DNA of 64,000 bases from Haliotis asinina (taxonomy: Eukaryota; Mollusca; Gastropoda; Lepetellida; Haliotidae), in assembly GCF_037392515.1 (NCBI RefSeq), contig NC_090280.1, positions 58,931,004 through 58,995,003 of the forward strand, given 5' to 3'. The notes below the pieces were generated by a model, which saw only the letters and a program-made list of their open reading frames with translations, was not told where the DNA came from and made no database searches. Positions 1 to 12,929 of the stretch are shown here, in pieces; position 1 is the first letter of the stretch, and each line of letters begins with the position of its first letter. Made by a program: the position numbers and the translations under genes.

Positions 1-1430
1 TAATGAGAAAGGGAGATGTGGGGCACACTTCATTTTCACCCGCGTTTCAATGGTCATATAGCACATTTTCAGGACGAGGGGACGGCGCATCCACTCATCC
101 ATGCTCACAGTGGAAGTTACCTCAAGGAACTCGTGAAGATATTCACTCTCCTACATTTATGATTGAAACAAAATACATGGAACATGTCACGTAAGACAAA
201 TGGTTACCAGTGCTTGTACATGTGAAATAGGAAAAGACAAACATTTAAGATTTTGCTATGCAGCGACTTTCAGTTGGATCGTCCCGAAACCTATGGTTTC
301 GTAACGGTAGTGTATTTCTGAGTCTACCTCAACCAAGATGTACCGGCCTGTTAGTTCCCTGGATTAGATCAAATGTATAATGCACATTGGAGGTATGTTT
401 GCATGTGTAGTTGATAGATCCGTTTGCATAGAATCGCGTGTTCGGCGTCGTATTCCTCAATGTAGTGAAGAATGTTTAACCTTCATGTTCAATCAACGGA
501 TCTGTAAATTACTCATTCGAACAGTCAAATTTGAGTGATCTGAATGAATTGAGTCACGATCCAGTCTCACAAGACCAGGGTTCTTTTGTTTTCAGAATTC
601 CATTTGCAAGAGCACGCTTTGATTAGAGTACGAAACACAACACCCAGTAAAGCAATACAGAGAGAATGAACTGAAACCACTAATATTGACATTTAGATCT
701 AAAGTCGGGTTTCCTAAAGCTTTGATAAGAACTATCCGGTCATTATTCAAATGATATTCTAACCATAGTGCAACATCCGCTTGATCGAGGATGTTCGTGA
801 TAGAAGTGGGGTCTATGCTAAATACCGGTGATTTAGACAATGGATACCCTTGACCTCTGTACACGGTATAAGTATTCTGGAGATGCATTTATCTTTCATA
901 GGCCCTTGTAGACTTGACTTCCATACCCGGATTTACATAAGCTTCAGACCACTGAAATAACGTTTTGTAGGAACCGATTCCACGACACATTTCAGAATTA
1001 CCCACATTTTTTATCAAGATTCATGGCAACTATGAGAAGTAGTAAATAATTACAATTTTGTGCTAGCGTTCTCAAAAATCAAGTGCAAATGCATATCTGC
1101 ATCTTGACTGTTCTGTACTGAGTTGCGGCACTGATTGTGCACAACACAAATCTCTGACAGAAGATCAACCGAATTATACTACTGTGGTCAGCACTGCACA
1201 AATTGGTGACCGTTTCAGACCTATATCACTTCCAGTGAAACTTGTCGTTTAACTGAAATAGTTTTCGAAGCTGAGTGACAACACGCTTACTATCTCTCTC
1301 TGAGTCAAACTCCAACAAAATAACTTAAACTGGTGCACACATGTAAAAAACAGCTCTGTATAATTACAAGTTCCCCAGCCGAAACTAAATAAATGCAAAA
1401 ATGAATCAAAGTTTCAACAACAAACATTAC
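1..1430. other. No recognised gene
   Basis: AT-rich sequence with no recognised domain and no clear repeat. The only longer open frame is the minus-strand 98-codon ORF at 592-888, listed separately. Confidence 0.5.
592..888 (-). CDS. Unrecognised 98-codon ORF, doubtful
   Basis: I do not recognise this ORF. The product is hydrophilic at first, then carries a hydrophobic cysteine-containing stretch near the C-terminus (SGFSSFSLYCFTGCC). No splice partner, signal peptide or family motif is evident. An ORF of this length can occur by chance in this base composition, so it may not be a gene at all. Confidence 0.15.
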   Translation of the reverse strand: MHLQNTYTVYRGQGYPLSKSPVFSIDPTSITNILDQADVALWLEYHLNNDRIVLIKALGNPTLDLNVNISGFSSFSLYCFTGCCVSYSNQSVLLQMEF

Positions 1431-1870
1431 GCAAAGTACAGACTATGATGGGATGTTATAATCATACCAGAGGAGCGACAAGTCTCTTACCATGCACTGT
1501 CACGAACTGGAACCGCGCAGTGTGTCCTCGAATTGGCGGGACCACAATAGATAGCATTTCCCAACAATGACTATGTAAGCTTAGGGACCTACAGGGATCC
1601 CCTGTCAGTTTGGAGCATCAGCGATCAGTTTGTTATACCCCTAACGGTGCAGGTGTTGTAGGATTTGTTTCTCCATAATGACGACATTGCTGACGACAGA
1701 AACAATGCCAATCATGCACCTGTAGTTTGTCTTTTCCGTGAGTAATGTTGGGTTACATTTGGAGGAATGTTTGAATTAATCCTGAGATCAAACGTTTATT
1801 TTCAGACCAATAAACTAGGACTAACTATTAATATGTCCTCTGTAAAACACCAAGACGTAGTCCACCTTGC
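1430..1870 (+). repeat. Duplicated block B, copy 1
   Basis: This diverged sequence recurs at about 8000-8510 and at 15587-15960. Shared landmarks are a 'ttcccaa' segment, 'catcagtttgttatac', a 'gacagaaacaatgccaatca'-like segment and the closing 'tattttcagacca'. In the third copy it lies directly upstream of the partial mannanase copy. It is therefore probably part of the same duplicated genomic unit rather than an independent transposon. Confidence 0.5.
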
Positions 1871-2515
1871 ACAGCAATCACCCTTCACTATTTCATATCT
1901 GAAGTGCTTTTGTGTACCTGTACTTTAACGTACTTTCCCCAAACTGTACGCAGACAGCCGTTGTGTCATACCTAACATAACCACCAACATTCGTTCATTT
2001 TTGTGATATTATTCATGATCCCCGTTGTGATTATTTTGAAGTAGTTTTGTGTACATGTAGTTTCACATAAACTCTTCACAAAAAGAAATGCTGAGCAAGA
2101 ATTTGAAGATAACATAAATGTGCTCTGTTTGTGAGCATATAACACATATAGATGTTTGAATAATGTTGTTAGCATGGCTTAGAAGAACATGCACGAGCGA
2201 AATCAACCATAAACGATTTTGAATGGTTTTATCGATCATGATTGTCATGAGGAGCTTGACTGTTATTTAACACATCCCAAAAGCCGCAGTTACTACTTTT
2301 CACTCACAAAATTTGGGTACAACATATGACCATAAAATACTCACAAGAACCTCACAAATTCGTACACGACCCTTGCAGATACTTAATAAGGAAATAAGAA
2401 AATGGGACACCTCAGCAGTGCCGACCGAAATATTGTCTTTCGACGATTACAAGCTAGCAAATCAAAGAATGGCATGGTAAGGACCGTCAGTGTTCATTCC
2501 AGCACAATAACATGT
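1871..2515. other. No recognised gene
   Basis: Two overlapping short minus-strand ORFs are present but neither resembles a known protein. I see nothing else. Confidence 0.5.
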
Positions 2516-3290
2516 TTGTGGGTTCACTTTGTACATTCAAACTCGACCATATGACAACCCATAGGCAGGAAGACCACGAGTCAAATAAAGATCGCTACGT
2601 CCGGGTAACTCACTATCAACGTCCTGCCAATACGCAACTGCCATCGTTCCGGGACACAGAACAAGAACGGCTTTGGAGCCCGGAGAATGTCCGACCAGAC
2701 AATCAGGAACCGTCTCCGAGAGGCAAGTATGCGTAAAAAGTTGCACCCTCTCTGACACGATTACCAATCACTGGACCTTGGAAACTGGAGGAACATATGG
2801 TTCAGTGATGAATCGCGGTATCCTCTCAAGCTACGTGAAGGAAGACAAGGTGTCTACTGACCAATCGGTGAACGTTCAGTATCAAACTGCATGTGGCAAA
2901 TGGACTGATTTGGTGCAGATGGTGTCATGGTGTAGGGACCCATCTCATACACATGTAGATCGGAACTGATGCTCGCCTAAGGCAATCCCAGCTGTTGCCC
3001 GACAGATCGTTCAGATTCTCCGTCCTCACGTGCATGGACTTGTCGACTGCCAGAGGGAGCTGTACCAATAAGACAGTGCCAGACCTCACAAAACACGTGC
3101 TTCATTGGACTACCTGGTCAATAGGACATCAATGTCCTCCCCTGGAGGGTTTCAGCCCTCCATCCGAAACCATTCGATTATCTGTGGGATCAGATCAATG
3201 CATGTGTACGTCAACGTCGTAATCTGCCGTTGACCCCTTTACAGTTGTCCAACAGGCTGCAGGAGGAATCATGATTTCACAATGAAACAT
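2516..3290 (+). pseudogene. Tc1-like transposase relic
   Basis: This is a decayed DD(E/D)-type transposase of the Tc1/mariner superfamily. In scattered frames I can read a GRPR-like AT-hook start near 2566, an 'FSDES'-like catalytic segment near 2800-2816 (ttcagtgatgaatcgcgg), and near 3135-3220 the C-terminal block 'PFDYLWDQINACVRQRR', which matches the usual 'IEHLWDEM..R.RQR' end. Several frame breaks separate these pieces, so no intact protein is possible. Terminal inverted repeats were not found. Confidence 0.65.
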
Positions 3291-3553
3291 CCAACAACTG
3301 CTTGGATCTTTGTCACGCAATTTTACATATAACTGAATAAGACCTCAGTTTTCAATGTTATTTTGTTTTTGCGTTACTTTCTTTTTTTATTTTATTTTCA
3401 GGCAGTAACTTACTGCACTCCTTCTGGTAGATTTCGAGTATATAGTTGCTTACACATAAATGCACACACAGAAAAAGGGTCGAATACATACATGTACCCT
3501 TCGACTTTGGCAGAGACACTAATGATCATAGTAATTATTATGCATATATATAT

Positions 3554-3682
3554 ACGGGACAAAATAAGTTAGGGATATTGGTATATGTATGATCGATGGG
3601 TCATCAGAATATCAATGGCATTGAATAAATAGATCATTATTCATAATTTCAAAATTTATATATGTATCTATTTTTGTCCAGT
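3554..3682. mobile_element. Small mariner-like MITE
   Basis: A 129-bp element. Its ends are inverted repeats of about 20 bp: the left end reads 'acgggacaaaataagttagg' and the right end, on the other strand, 'actggacaaaaatagataca'. It is flanked by TATATA-rich sequence, as expected for TA-targeting mariner-type elements. The interior is AT-rich and non-coding. Confidence 0.6.
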
Positions 3683-3892
3683 ATATATAAAGATTCGTGA
3701 TATCTAATGACAGTTGCAACACATCCATCACAAGGTACAGTTTGGTATACTGCATGCCCATGTTGTGCTTTATAAAGATATGTTTTCTCAGATTAGTGTT
3801 ACAGCTCGAGTATTGGTATCGACGTTCAGTTATTCCAGAATGACACGTATAATCATGGAACCATTATTTTTTTCTGAATCTATATGCAATAC

Positions 3893-4012
3893 TGGCCAGC
3901 TATTCTCGAAACGTTCGTACGCCTACGAACCACTTAGCCCATTCTTAAAGCACTGGCTACGATCAAAGTTAAGAGTTCTTTAGGGCTACGAACGTTTCGA
4001 GCATAAGGGTCC
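3893..4012. mobile_element. Palindromic MITE-like element
   Basis: Two arms, 'ctcgaaacgttcgtacgcct' (from 3905) and its near-perfect inverse ending at 4001, enclose about 50 bp. RNA or single-stranded DNA from it would fold into a hairpin. A second element of the same style, with different arm sequence, lies at 30823-30937. It is non-coding. Confidence 0.55.
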
Positions 4013-4359
4013 ATACTATAGTAGAAGTGGTTCCTACAAATGAAATGTACTTTTCGATACAGTCATAAGCTTCTATTTTGAACTCAGGTAAAGTATTTCT
4101 TCTTACGGACAGGTGATATCCTTCGCCCTTATTTTGAATATAGCATTATATTCAACTTACATCTTTCCTAAATAAAATAAATCAAAGAAAATATCAAAGA
4201 ACATGTAGACAGCCTCTTTAGTATAACACACCCTAGCCAATGAACAGGAACGTTACTGTCTGAGCAAGCGTTTTATGACAGGATGAAATTCTATTCCATA
4301 AATAGACAAAAACGATCTCACATGTACGTTTATACCAATGCAACATATAACCTCTGATG

Positions 4360-4700
4360 GATACCTTCACTACCTTTGACTGCAGTAAGACGATGGTGAC
4401 GGAATATTTAGGAATATATAGAACCTACGTAAATCTGGTGAAGAAAGTCGACTTCGCTGCTACAATGGCTGTCCCCTAAAATAGCATGACTGCTGCCACT
4501 GATGATGGTTTCTATCACTTGGAAATGTACGACCTTCTATAATTAGTGGGGCACAATTTACACGTCTTGACAAATGAAGGCACCGGAAACTACTTGGCCA
4601 GTGGCAATGTTTGCAAATGTCAAAAGTGAGGGACAAGACGAAACGAAACGAAATTGTATGCAAATATTGTTAAGAGGCGTCACAGTTTTCTATTTCAAAT
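4360..4700 (+). repeat. Duplicated block 'a', fragment
   Basis: This matches the mannanase-downstream block also found at 18440-18900, 21110-21540 and, inverted, 46880-47400. Landmarks are 'acctacgtaaat', 'caaaatagcatga', 'ataattagtggggc' and 'caccggaa.ctacttggcc'. It is non-coding and probably a remnant of a further copy of the same segmental unit. Confidence 0.65.
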
Positions 4701-6289
4701 GATTACGATGTAGGTTTGAATAAAAAAGAGGACCCTTGTCAATACCTTGTAAGAAAAATAAAGACTAGTGAGGTACTGATGGTGTGTTGTGTCTTTTAAG
4801 TCAAATAAATTTAAGCTTGAAATAGGCAAACGATAGTCAGGTATCTCCATACTTTAAAATATCACAGCTTTTGAGTGAAATTATTAAAATTCGTATGTCC
4901 AGTGTATTCTCATATTCACACATCTTACACTGAAGCAGACTAAAGTGGTAGGGTGTAATGTGAGTGGTCATTTTCAGTCCGACAACAAACCATGTGGGAA
5001 AGGAAACAAACACACGTTCTCGAAGCAGATTCTCATGTTTGAACTTACAAGAAAACTGTATCAATGTGCTTGGTTTGTCAATGCACTTTACAAAATTGCT
5101 AAAGCGTCCTCAGATAGCAGGAAAATTGGACATGATTCCAATGCTAACAAAGGTGGCTTGATTTTTGGGCGAAAATACAAAATGTAATGCGTTGGGAAAA
5201 TAATGTTCATCAAACGGTGGAGTATGGTGGAGAATTTGAGTTTATTGCGTACCAAACCAAGCCACCTTTCAAACCATCTTCTTAGACTTTATTCTTAATT
5301 CTTATTCCTTAATTCTGTTCAAATGCTAGTGCAAAGGCTCAAACATGTAACCGCCAATGTATGGGCCATTGTATTGAAAACAGTTAGAAATTTAAAAGGC
5401 TGAGGCACTATTCAGTGCTGGTTGGAGGGTTGATAGAACAATACTTTTAATGTTTTGTTCTCTATGGCTACATTTCCTTTCAAATGTCATGGGGACACCG
5501 TGGCATGAAGCAGATTTGTAAAATACAATGTGATATAAGCGAATGCGTCTTGCTTTTGAGTGAGCGAGTATATTTTTCTCACACTCAGAAAAAGTCCAAC
5601 ATAATATATATAATCGAGTCTGGAACATACAATCTAGTGATCAAGAGCATGACCATCCATGTACAGTAATGAGATAGGTCAGCGAGCTTGACCACTCGAG
5701 CTGGTTCGTCGCCTCCTAAATCAATAGTCTTAATGGGTTTTTTTTGTAATCTGAATGGTGACATTTAGGAGAATTAATAAATGGAAGGAGCACCCATCAA
5801 TGCAAAGGGCGCACACTTGTATAATACATTCCTTTCACAGTCTAGTAGAATTACAACAGAAAATTTAAGTTTCGTTTAAGTTTACAGTTCAAGTGGAGAC
5901 AAAGATAGCCGAATGTCCAATTCGGCCGGAATTCGTTGTCCACGATTTCATAATGGTGGTAAACCTTCAACACCAATAGCACTTACTATCTACTTCTAGC
6001 TGCGATACCGTAATAAACCTGGGGTATTTTCAGTATGAGTGAATATATTTTGTAAAGTTTCACACACATATATCATAGTTTTAGGCTAGCAAAAATATCT
6101 CCTCATGTGCAGTTATAGCTGCTTAATCTTCTTAGTTTTTTTTATTCAAATTCAGCCATGTAATACAGTCGCATATTTTCATGTACAATATGATGCATGA
6201 AATCCATTACGCTTATTAGCGCCGTTTGTGAAATCCATCTGTCGAATATCGGTCTGTTTCTTTTGATGATATTTTCTTCCCTTTTTGAG
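4701..6289. other. No gene; one SINE relic
   Basis: No coding sequence is supported. At 5610-5720 a diverged piece of the common abalone SINE can be read ('aatcgagtctggaac', 'gtcagcgagcttgaccac'). The remainder is AT-rich and unassigned. Confidence 0.5.
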
Positions 6290-6780
6290 AACTCCCATCA
6301 GACGCATCGTTACAGCAAGAGATCCGGACAATGTCCTGAAGACAAGTCTTAATGGGCGATTCCACTACATCAGACCTCGAAAGAGACTTTCAATGAGACC
6401 AATGCTAGGAGGCGTCTGGATACTTTCAGAAAAGAATCAAACCTGAAGATGTCTTTCTTCAGCAAGTTTAAGTCACCGTTGAAAAAACAGTTTTTATCTT
6501 CTTCTGCCCATAAGGTATCAATATTTAATTTGGATGGTGACAAATATTCCTTCTGCCGACGGCTTTAACTATTCATGTATAGCTAACATAGGAAACGATT
6601 AGAATCGATATATCATTATTCTTGATTTCTTCACAGAGTAGTGTTGGCAAAAGTTGTCGAATATTTGTTTCAAGCACCGTGTTCCGAAGTACAAGTGATA
6701 ATCCAATCGACATTAATCCACTTTGCTAGTTACCCAAAGGAAAAGGATAGTTAAATGGGTTCTGCAAACACCAAAAAATA
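6290..6780 (+). repeat. Duplicated block 'b', fragment
   Basis: This matches blocks at 20300-20970, 26090-26600 and, inverted, 38195-38830. Landmarks are 'gaagacaagtcttaatgggc', 'ggtatcaatatttaatttgg' and 'aaatattccttctgcc'. It is non-coding. Together with block 'a' at 4360 it suggests one more decayed copy of the mannanase-downstream unit in this part of the window. Confidence 0.6.
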
Positions 6781-7980
6781 AAACATATTTTTCACATGCT
6801 ATAATCAACTTCAACAATCACTGGCTCGGCCGTCGATATTTCCAACAAAGGAACAGTTCTGATACAAATATGAGATGGGTTTCAACTTTCCAAATGAATG
6901 CAACGGATATTAATATATTCCAGATCTTTCTTCAACGAAGCCAATTTTTAAAGACGTTTTGGAATCTATGATCAATTCCACGCTCAAGCGATATGAAGAT
7001 GGTCTGCAGAGAAATCATTAGGGACAAAATGGGATCCTAGAGACTTTCATCCCGGATGCTCATGGGAAACTGTTTTATCAGAATGTATGTTACTTTCCAT
7101 AATTGGAAACATACTTCAGTATTTTCAGATTTGACGCTGTGGTCAGTAATAATCAAGCTATATGATGGTGGTTTCTAGCTCCAACTTGACATCATCAGCG
7201 TGCATCGCACGCAGACCGAGTATGATGTCCGCCAGATCATGTCAGTCGCCTCCTACTAAGAGATATGACATGGTTTTATCTGACACATGTATATATAACT
7301 TAGCATGGTGATATAATCTCCGTCACAAGTGAATGTGGTTTGTAAATTCTAGTGATTGCAGTATTTATAAAAGGAAACGCGTGTCGTCAGAGAACATTAC
7401 ATGTATTCAAACAGACGATGTTTCAGTATGTTCTTTTTTCAGAAGAACAACTGTGTAATGACCATTTGCTCTGATCAACACATTAGACTTGATGACCGAA
7501 GATGTAAATTTGCGTGGCAGCAATACTTTACACAATCCTTTCTTAAAGATTAGCGCATTAGATTTTGATGCGCTACCGTACACTTATGAAAGTGTGCCAA
7601 ACCTGAAATAACTTTCCATAGTGAAATGGGATCCTAACGGTCATGAGTTTTCAGGGTGATATAATGTCAGAAATCCTTGATTCTGGCTTCCATTCCAGGT
7701 TCTCATATAAAGGTTCTCTTTACCTTTCACGCACAGTCAGCACTAAACCCATCTAAATGTATCCTGCGCTTTGTACGCACTGATTCGGGATTTTCTCCAA
7801 CGCCGGCACACCACGTCACTGAAACACTGTTAAATACGGCCAGAGGACAAATTCACCTTCATTTGACCTCAAACAGTATAGTCTGTCAAAACAGCACAAA
7901 TACTAACATGACATTTTCTCAAGCATATTAACGCAATCAGTCTTCAACACCTTCGTACGTTCATCTACTGGATAAAGAAA
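6781..7980. other. No recognised gene
   Basis: There are short ORFs only (for example 84 codons at 7677) with no family resemblance. No repeat was recognised. Confidence 0.5.
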
Positions 7981-8510
7981 ACACACCCAAAACAAGTCAA
8001 TATTGATTTTACAACAAATAATGTCGCACTGTATATTATCAATGTACAAATCCAGAGTGTAGCAGCATAGTTACTAGGTAGCTAATAAGATAATGATGAC
8101 ATGCAATAATAGGCCCCAGAGGGACACCACGTTCTTTACTCCCATTTCACATTGGTGCCAAGCAGCGTGTTGGAGGAAATTGAGGTTTCACATTGGCTAA
8201 CACTTCCCAACAGTTAAAAAGGTAATCTCACGAGTCTCCAGGAATCTGTTGATAGTTGGGAGCATTGCCCATCAGTTTATTATACTTTCATAGTGCTGCC
8301 GTTGGCTTATTTTCTCCTTCCGGAGTAATCCCATTACCTATGAGACAGAGGCATTAACCATCATTATAGTGTACTTTCCGTTTGTCGTAAATGTATTTGG
8401 TCACTTAAGAGCAAATGTGTAAGTTAGCCCTCAGATCAAACTTCTATTTTCAGACCATTGAGGGGACTAAATGCTGAGTATCCACTGCAAAACACTCAGA
8501 TGCTCTTGAC
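7980..8510 (+). repeat. Duplicated block B, copy 2 (empty site)
   Basis: This copy is collinear with the sequence flanking the large DNA transposon. Positions 8010-8110 resemble 9230-9311, and 8111-8510 resemble 15587-15960. It therefore serves as a paralogous empty site for that insertion. It is non-coding. Confidence 0.55.
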
Positions 8511-9220
8511 GCTGAAACGAGAACAGGCGATACTGGTCGTTTCGAGGCTAGTGAAATCACAGACCATTGTTTTCTTCTGCGTCTATAGATCTATAGAGCT
8601 AAATTCAATTCTCTGAACCTACGACAAAAATACATGCGTAGGATGTACAATGATATGAAGTACTTTCATGGCAAAGTCTCTTATCTGACTTAGCATGACA
8701 GAGGCTTTGGTATTCCGTACAGTGGTTTTCTTTGTTATGATAAATAGTGGTCTTACATTTGCATTCTATTACAAACATCAACAAACTACAATTTCTGTTT
8801 TTCTACTCGGTTGTCCTGGGCAAAATGTACACATACTATAGTATATATACCGACCTATAAGTGTTCCACATCAAGCTTACACACATCCTTTGGTGTGACA
8901 AAACAAACATAAGTTGCTCTGTGACAAACTCAAATCAATTTATTTCTGCACAAAATGTCTAGCTGTGAAAAAGAAGCAAACATATAAATGATTAATGGTG
9001 CAAAAAGACAAGTTTCATATGTACCTTTTGGCATCCACGTAGGGGTTAAAAGGTGGAAAGGTCAGTTCTGCAATCGCATGTCATTACATCACACTGCGCA
9101 GATGAACGGTCATGACGTTGATCACTGTATTGGCTGATCGAGATCAATTGTTTATAAACCTTCGACATGTAGCCGGAGCCTGGATGGGTACGAAGCTAAA
9201 CGCCAAACACATAAATAAAC
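8511..9220. other. No recognised gene
   Basis: AT-rich sequence; nothing recognised beyond the left flank of the transposon that starts at 9312. Confidence 0.5.
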
Positions 9221-9330
9221 AAAACATTCCTAAATTTTCAATATACAATGGTAAAATTTTGTAACATAGCTGCCCCTTTTACCTCATCCATGATGGAACG
9301 TTATAACGGACCACAGCAAAAATAACTTGG

Positions 9331-9640
9331 TTTCCGTTCTTGCAGAAACCTGATGGATACTGGGTAATGTAGGTTTCCGCTAGGTTTCAGTTTCAGGAAA
9401 CGCACAATGAGAGTTTCCGCATAGTTTCCACAACTGAAACTAACAAGTCTTAGTTTCCGTCATGTTTCCGTCAACTGAAACTGTAGTTGGAAGTTTCCAT
9501 TTAGTTTCAGTTTACTGAAACCTTTATAGGTGGAGTGAGTACGTTTCTGGTCTTCCGCAAACCTTGTGGATCTTGGGTAATGTAGGTTTCCGCTAGGTTT
9601 CTGTACAAGGAAGATGACAATGAGAGTTCGCTTAGTTTAG
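9331..9640. repeat. Left subterminal repeat array
   Basis: At least ten short motifs of the GTTTCC/GGAAAC type occur here in both orientations. A longer module, 'aaacctgatggatactggg' followed by 'taatgtaggtttccgctagg', appears near 9349 and again near 9560. Such arrays are typical binding sites for transposon proteins in CACTA and similar elements. Confidence 0.7.
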
Positions 9641-9892
9641 AAAGCTGAAATATGTTGTATTATCTTGTTATATTTATTACATATTTATTTGAACAAAAAA
9701 CATACTCTGGAAATGTTATGATTCAACTGTTTCATTTCTTAGAAAAGCTCACATTTTAATGCAACAGGGCAGTTGTAGTAGTACACAATTCGCTGTATTA
9801 AGAAACTGGGGCGCTCAGAGAAGAGTAACAGAATTCTCTCCACAGAAGCATTGCTCAGGAAGTAGGCACACTGAATGAAGACGAGCTAGCCA

Positions 9893-10650
9893 CTACACAA
9901 AGTGCTTTGTTCTTCTGTAGATGTTTGTTGGTGTATGCGAGTCCTGGTTAATATCTAGCGAAACATCTGAATCCGAATCAATCAGGCTCTCACATTGTGT
10001 TGGTAATAGCTCGCAAACCTTGAATGTGCTGTTAATATCTTGGTCACTGTCAGTGCCTGGAAAGGAAAAGGACATTCAGTTTGAATCATCAATTCAACTG
10101 AGAGACAATTCACTGAAGAAAAGCTTGTAAAATCTAACATTTCCAATGAATGAAACACAGCAATATATATGATAATGCAGATAACATGTATTACAAATAT
10201 TAAATACGTATTACCATTTGCTCACTTTCAGTTATTACAGTTACATGTATGATACATACATTAAATATATTAAACATGGATAGCAAAGTGACAGTGCAAA
10301 CTTGATTTTTAGTGAAATCTAAAAATTCTTTGATGACTAACCTGATGAAACATTTGTCATTCACCCGAAAAATCTTTACAAACTAACAAACATCTTGTCG
10401 TTACGGAGATGGAGATAACGTGTTTTTCTTGAAACAGACGTCCGGCAGTGAGGACAGAAAAGCCGTATTTCTCAAAGGTTTATTGTATGTATGTACATAG
10501 TGTCTGCTTCATTATAAAGCTATATGAATAATATTGTTATAAAAGAGATTCCCTTACCGGGCATATAACAGATAATATAGCGTGAATTATAAATACCAAT
10601 GAAGGCGTCTTGTCACTCTCCGAGTTTGTTGGTCCACAATCCATATCTGT
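9893..10650 (-). CDS. Transposon ORF: zinc-finger-like, acidic protein
   Basis: Parts of a spliced minus-strand gene inside the CACTA-like element. A likely exon at 10646-10597 encodes MDCGPTNSESDKTPSL. A segment near 10470-10395 encodes CPHCRTSVSRKTRYLHLRND, a CxxC...H pattern resembling the N-terminal finger of proteins carried by some animal DNA transposons (from memory, unverified). The last exon, 10056-9893, has a clear acceptor (tttccag) and encodes an acidic tail with TDSDQDI and DSDSDVSLDI, ending NIYRRTKHFV and a stop. A polyadenylation signal follows at 9678-9673. Exact joints between the first pieces are unresolved; phases did not all agree by eye. Upstream non-coding exons probably reach 11684, where a GTAAGT donor is seen. 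Confidence 0.4.
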
Positions 10651-11390
10651 AAATCAAATAACTGACACAATGATTCTTTCAGAAATATGAAACTTGAGGT
10701 GTGATAATAATGTCAATGCATTGTAGGGCTAACACATGCAACATGTACTGATGGGCAAGGTTTTAATGGTTATAAAACAAATATCAAATCATCAAACTGA
10801 TTAACTGGTACAACTGGATACACAGAACTGACACAGAACATAAGATACTAGATAATTTGATGAACTAATAAATGTATGATGTGACTTGGTTGAAATATTT
10901 CTGGAGTACAGATTGTATGAATAGATATAACGAAGACATATATACGGAATATCTCTGGGTACCCATGTTAAAACAAATATTGTAGAAACCAACTATATTT
11001 CTGAAACTTATTTCTCGTAATTTTAGGCTGTCTTTCTTGACAATTACTTGTCGCAATGTCCACAAAGAACTGTGTCCCTGCAGCAGAAAGTGCCACGAAT
11101 AGTCTACAGAAATTATGCATGTACAAATCATAGCCAAAGGGTCAGTGGGATTGTGCTTCATTCTTCATTCACATTGACAAATGAATTAAGGCCTGAAAGA
11201 AATTGTGACACATCACCAAATTATATTAGTAATAGTAGTAAAGGTATTCATCAAGTTAACGTAAAGGGTAGATAGGGATAGTAGATCTGGGTGTACAACT
11301 GAAAAGAACAAACAATGTTAATATTTCTAACCCCCGTGCATGTTTTGAGCACTGTGCGTAAATTACTTACATGGTATGTGGGGGGAAGGG

Positions 11391-11402
11391 GGGGGGGGGG
11401 TC
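11391..11402. repeat. Poly-G tract
   Basis: A run of G inside a purine-rich stretch around 11380-11402. It may fall in an intron or exon of the minus-strand transposon gene and is likely to be length-variable. Confidence 0.6.
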
Positions 11403-11683
11403 CATCCAGCAGAAACATATCCGGATACTACCTTCTCCTGACAGGATTTTAGAAAATAACTTATTTGCCACAATAAAGTTCCCCATGAGTGCTAAATCAG
11501 TAGGACTCATGACGCTCGGGCCTGTTGAAGTAAGGTGAACATGTTTTCACAATTAATCACTGTTAATAATCACAAGGCCTACATATTGATGCTTGACACT
11601 GAGAAAAAACAATCAGTGACGCTAATGCGATGAAAAGACTGCTAAAACCATAACTGCCCACTGTTGTCACTTTGAGTACTTAC

Positions 11684-11996
11684 ATTCAATCCGCTGAATT
11701 CCACTTTTCACACTCCCCTTTGATGTCGGCAATGTAAACAAATAAACGAATGGCGACAGGATCACGTCCACGCGAGACTATCTAATTGTTACAAAAACAA
11801 CTCACAACAGGGTGTACCTTCCTCTTTTGTTGTAGAACGCGGAAATCTACTGTCAAATGGTCACATTAGATTTATTTTTAAAAAAACAATGACAAAACTG
11901 TGTATTTCCCGTGAGTGTTAGCGAGACGCCATCTTGTTTGGCGGGTAGGAACAAATTTGTTTTCCTAGCAATTATTTTCAAAACTTTAAGCATAAG
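11684..11996. promoter_or_regulatory. Shared divergent promoter region of the transposon
   Basis: The two transposon genes face away from each other across this interval. A GTAAGT donor on the minus strand (11683-11678) marks a probable first exon of the left gene, and the right gene begins with ATG codons at 11997 or 12022. The interval is richer in GC than its surroundings. No TATA box is evident. The promoter role is inferred from gene layout only. Confidence 0.35.
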
Positions 11997-12837
11997 ATGG
12001 CTGCGTCGTGTAAACTTTGCCATGGCCACCTCACTTTCCCCAAAAGCACTCGACGAAAGAATTCGCGACTTGAAGAAGAAGGCAGAGAACGGATGCGAGA
12101 AACACGGAGTACCTCGGATGTGTCAGGTATGACCGAGGGTTTTTTATTGTCAAATAACGTTTAAAGAATTATTGCGTTAATGACAGAAATCCGGATAGAT
12201 TCTAATGTTTATCCCTCGATTGTATATTTTCGCTTGTATTATTTTTAAATGTTATCGTAAAATCTACGTAAAATAGATTGAAAAATAAGTTTGTTTATAT
12301 TCAATTTCAATAGATCGACATGGTATAGAATGCACCAAGCTTGTATTTGTAAGTAACTATCTTAGTACTAACCACAAGTATTTATTTAAGTTTAAAGGGG
12401 CAGACTTTGATTTTAGTGCTCCTGTTAATAGTTTGCAAATTTTAGCGTTGCAACTCGGTTAACACTTGTACAAAAGGTGGGGGAGGGGAGGGGATGAATT
12501 ACGATCTGCATCACAAAGATCCGCCATATGTAGTGGTTCACTCATGGGTTTACTGGGTATTGCAAGATATATTTCACCAATTCAGATATATTTTAAAGAA
12601 TGATAAAAATGATGGGCTTTTACAATGGCAACATTTCGGTGTAATTTATTAAATGCAATCCGGGATCATTAGTGAAATGAATTTGTTTACCCCCAAATTC
12701 GCTCAGAGGGGTCAGATGTGTTTCTGAACTATTTAAGGCAAACACTAAATTCATGTAAGAAACTGTTAGCTTTGCGTAGGATACATTTGAAATTTAATGT
12801 AATTTTTCAGTAATTTAATACATATGTGTTAAGCATA

Positions 12838-12929
<92 letters not shown>

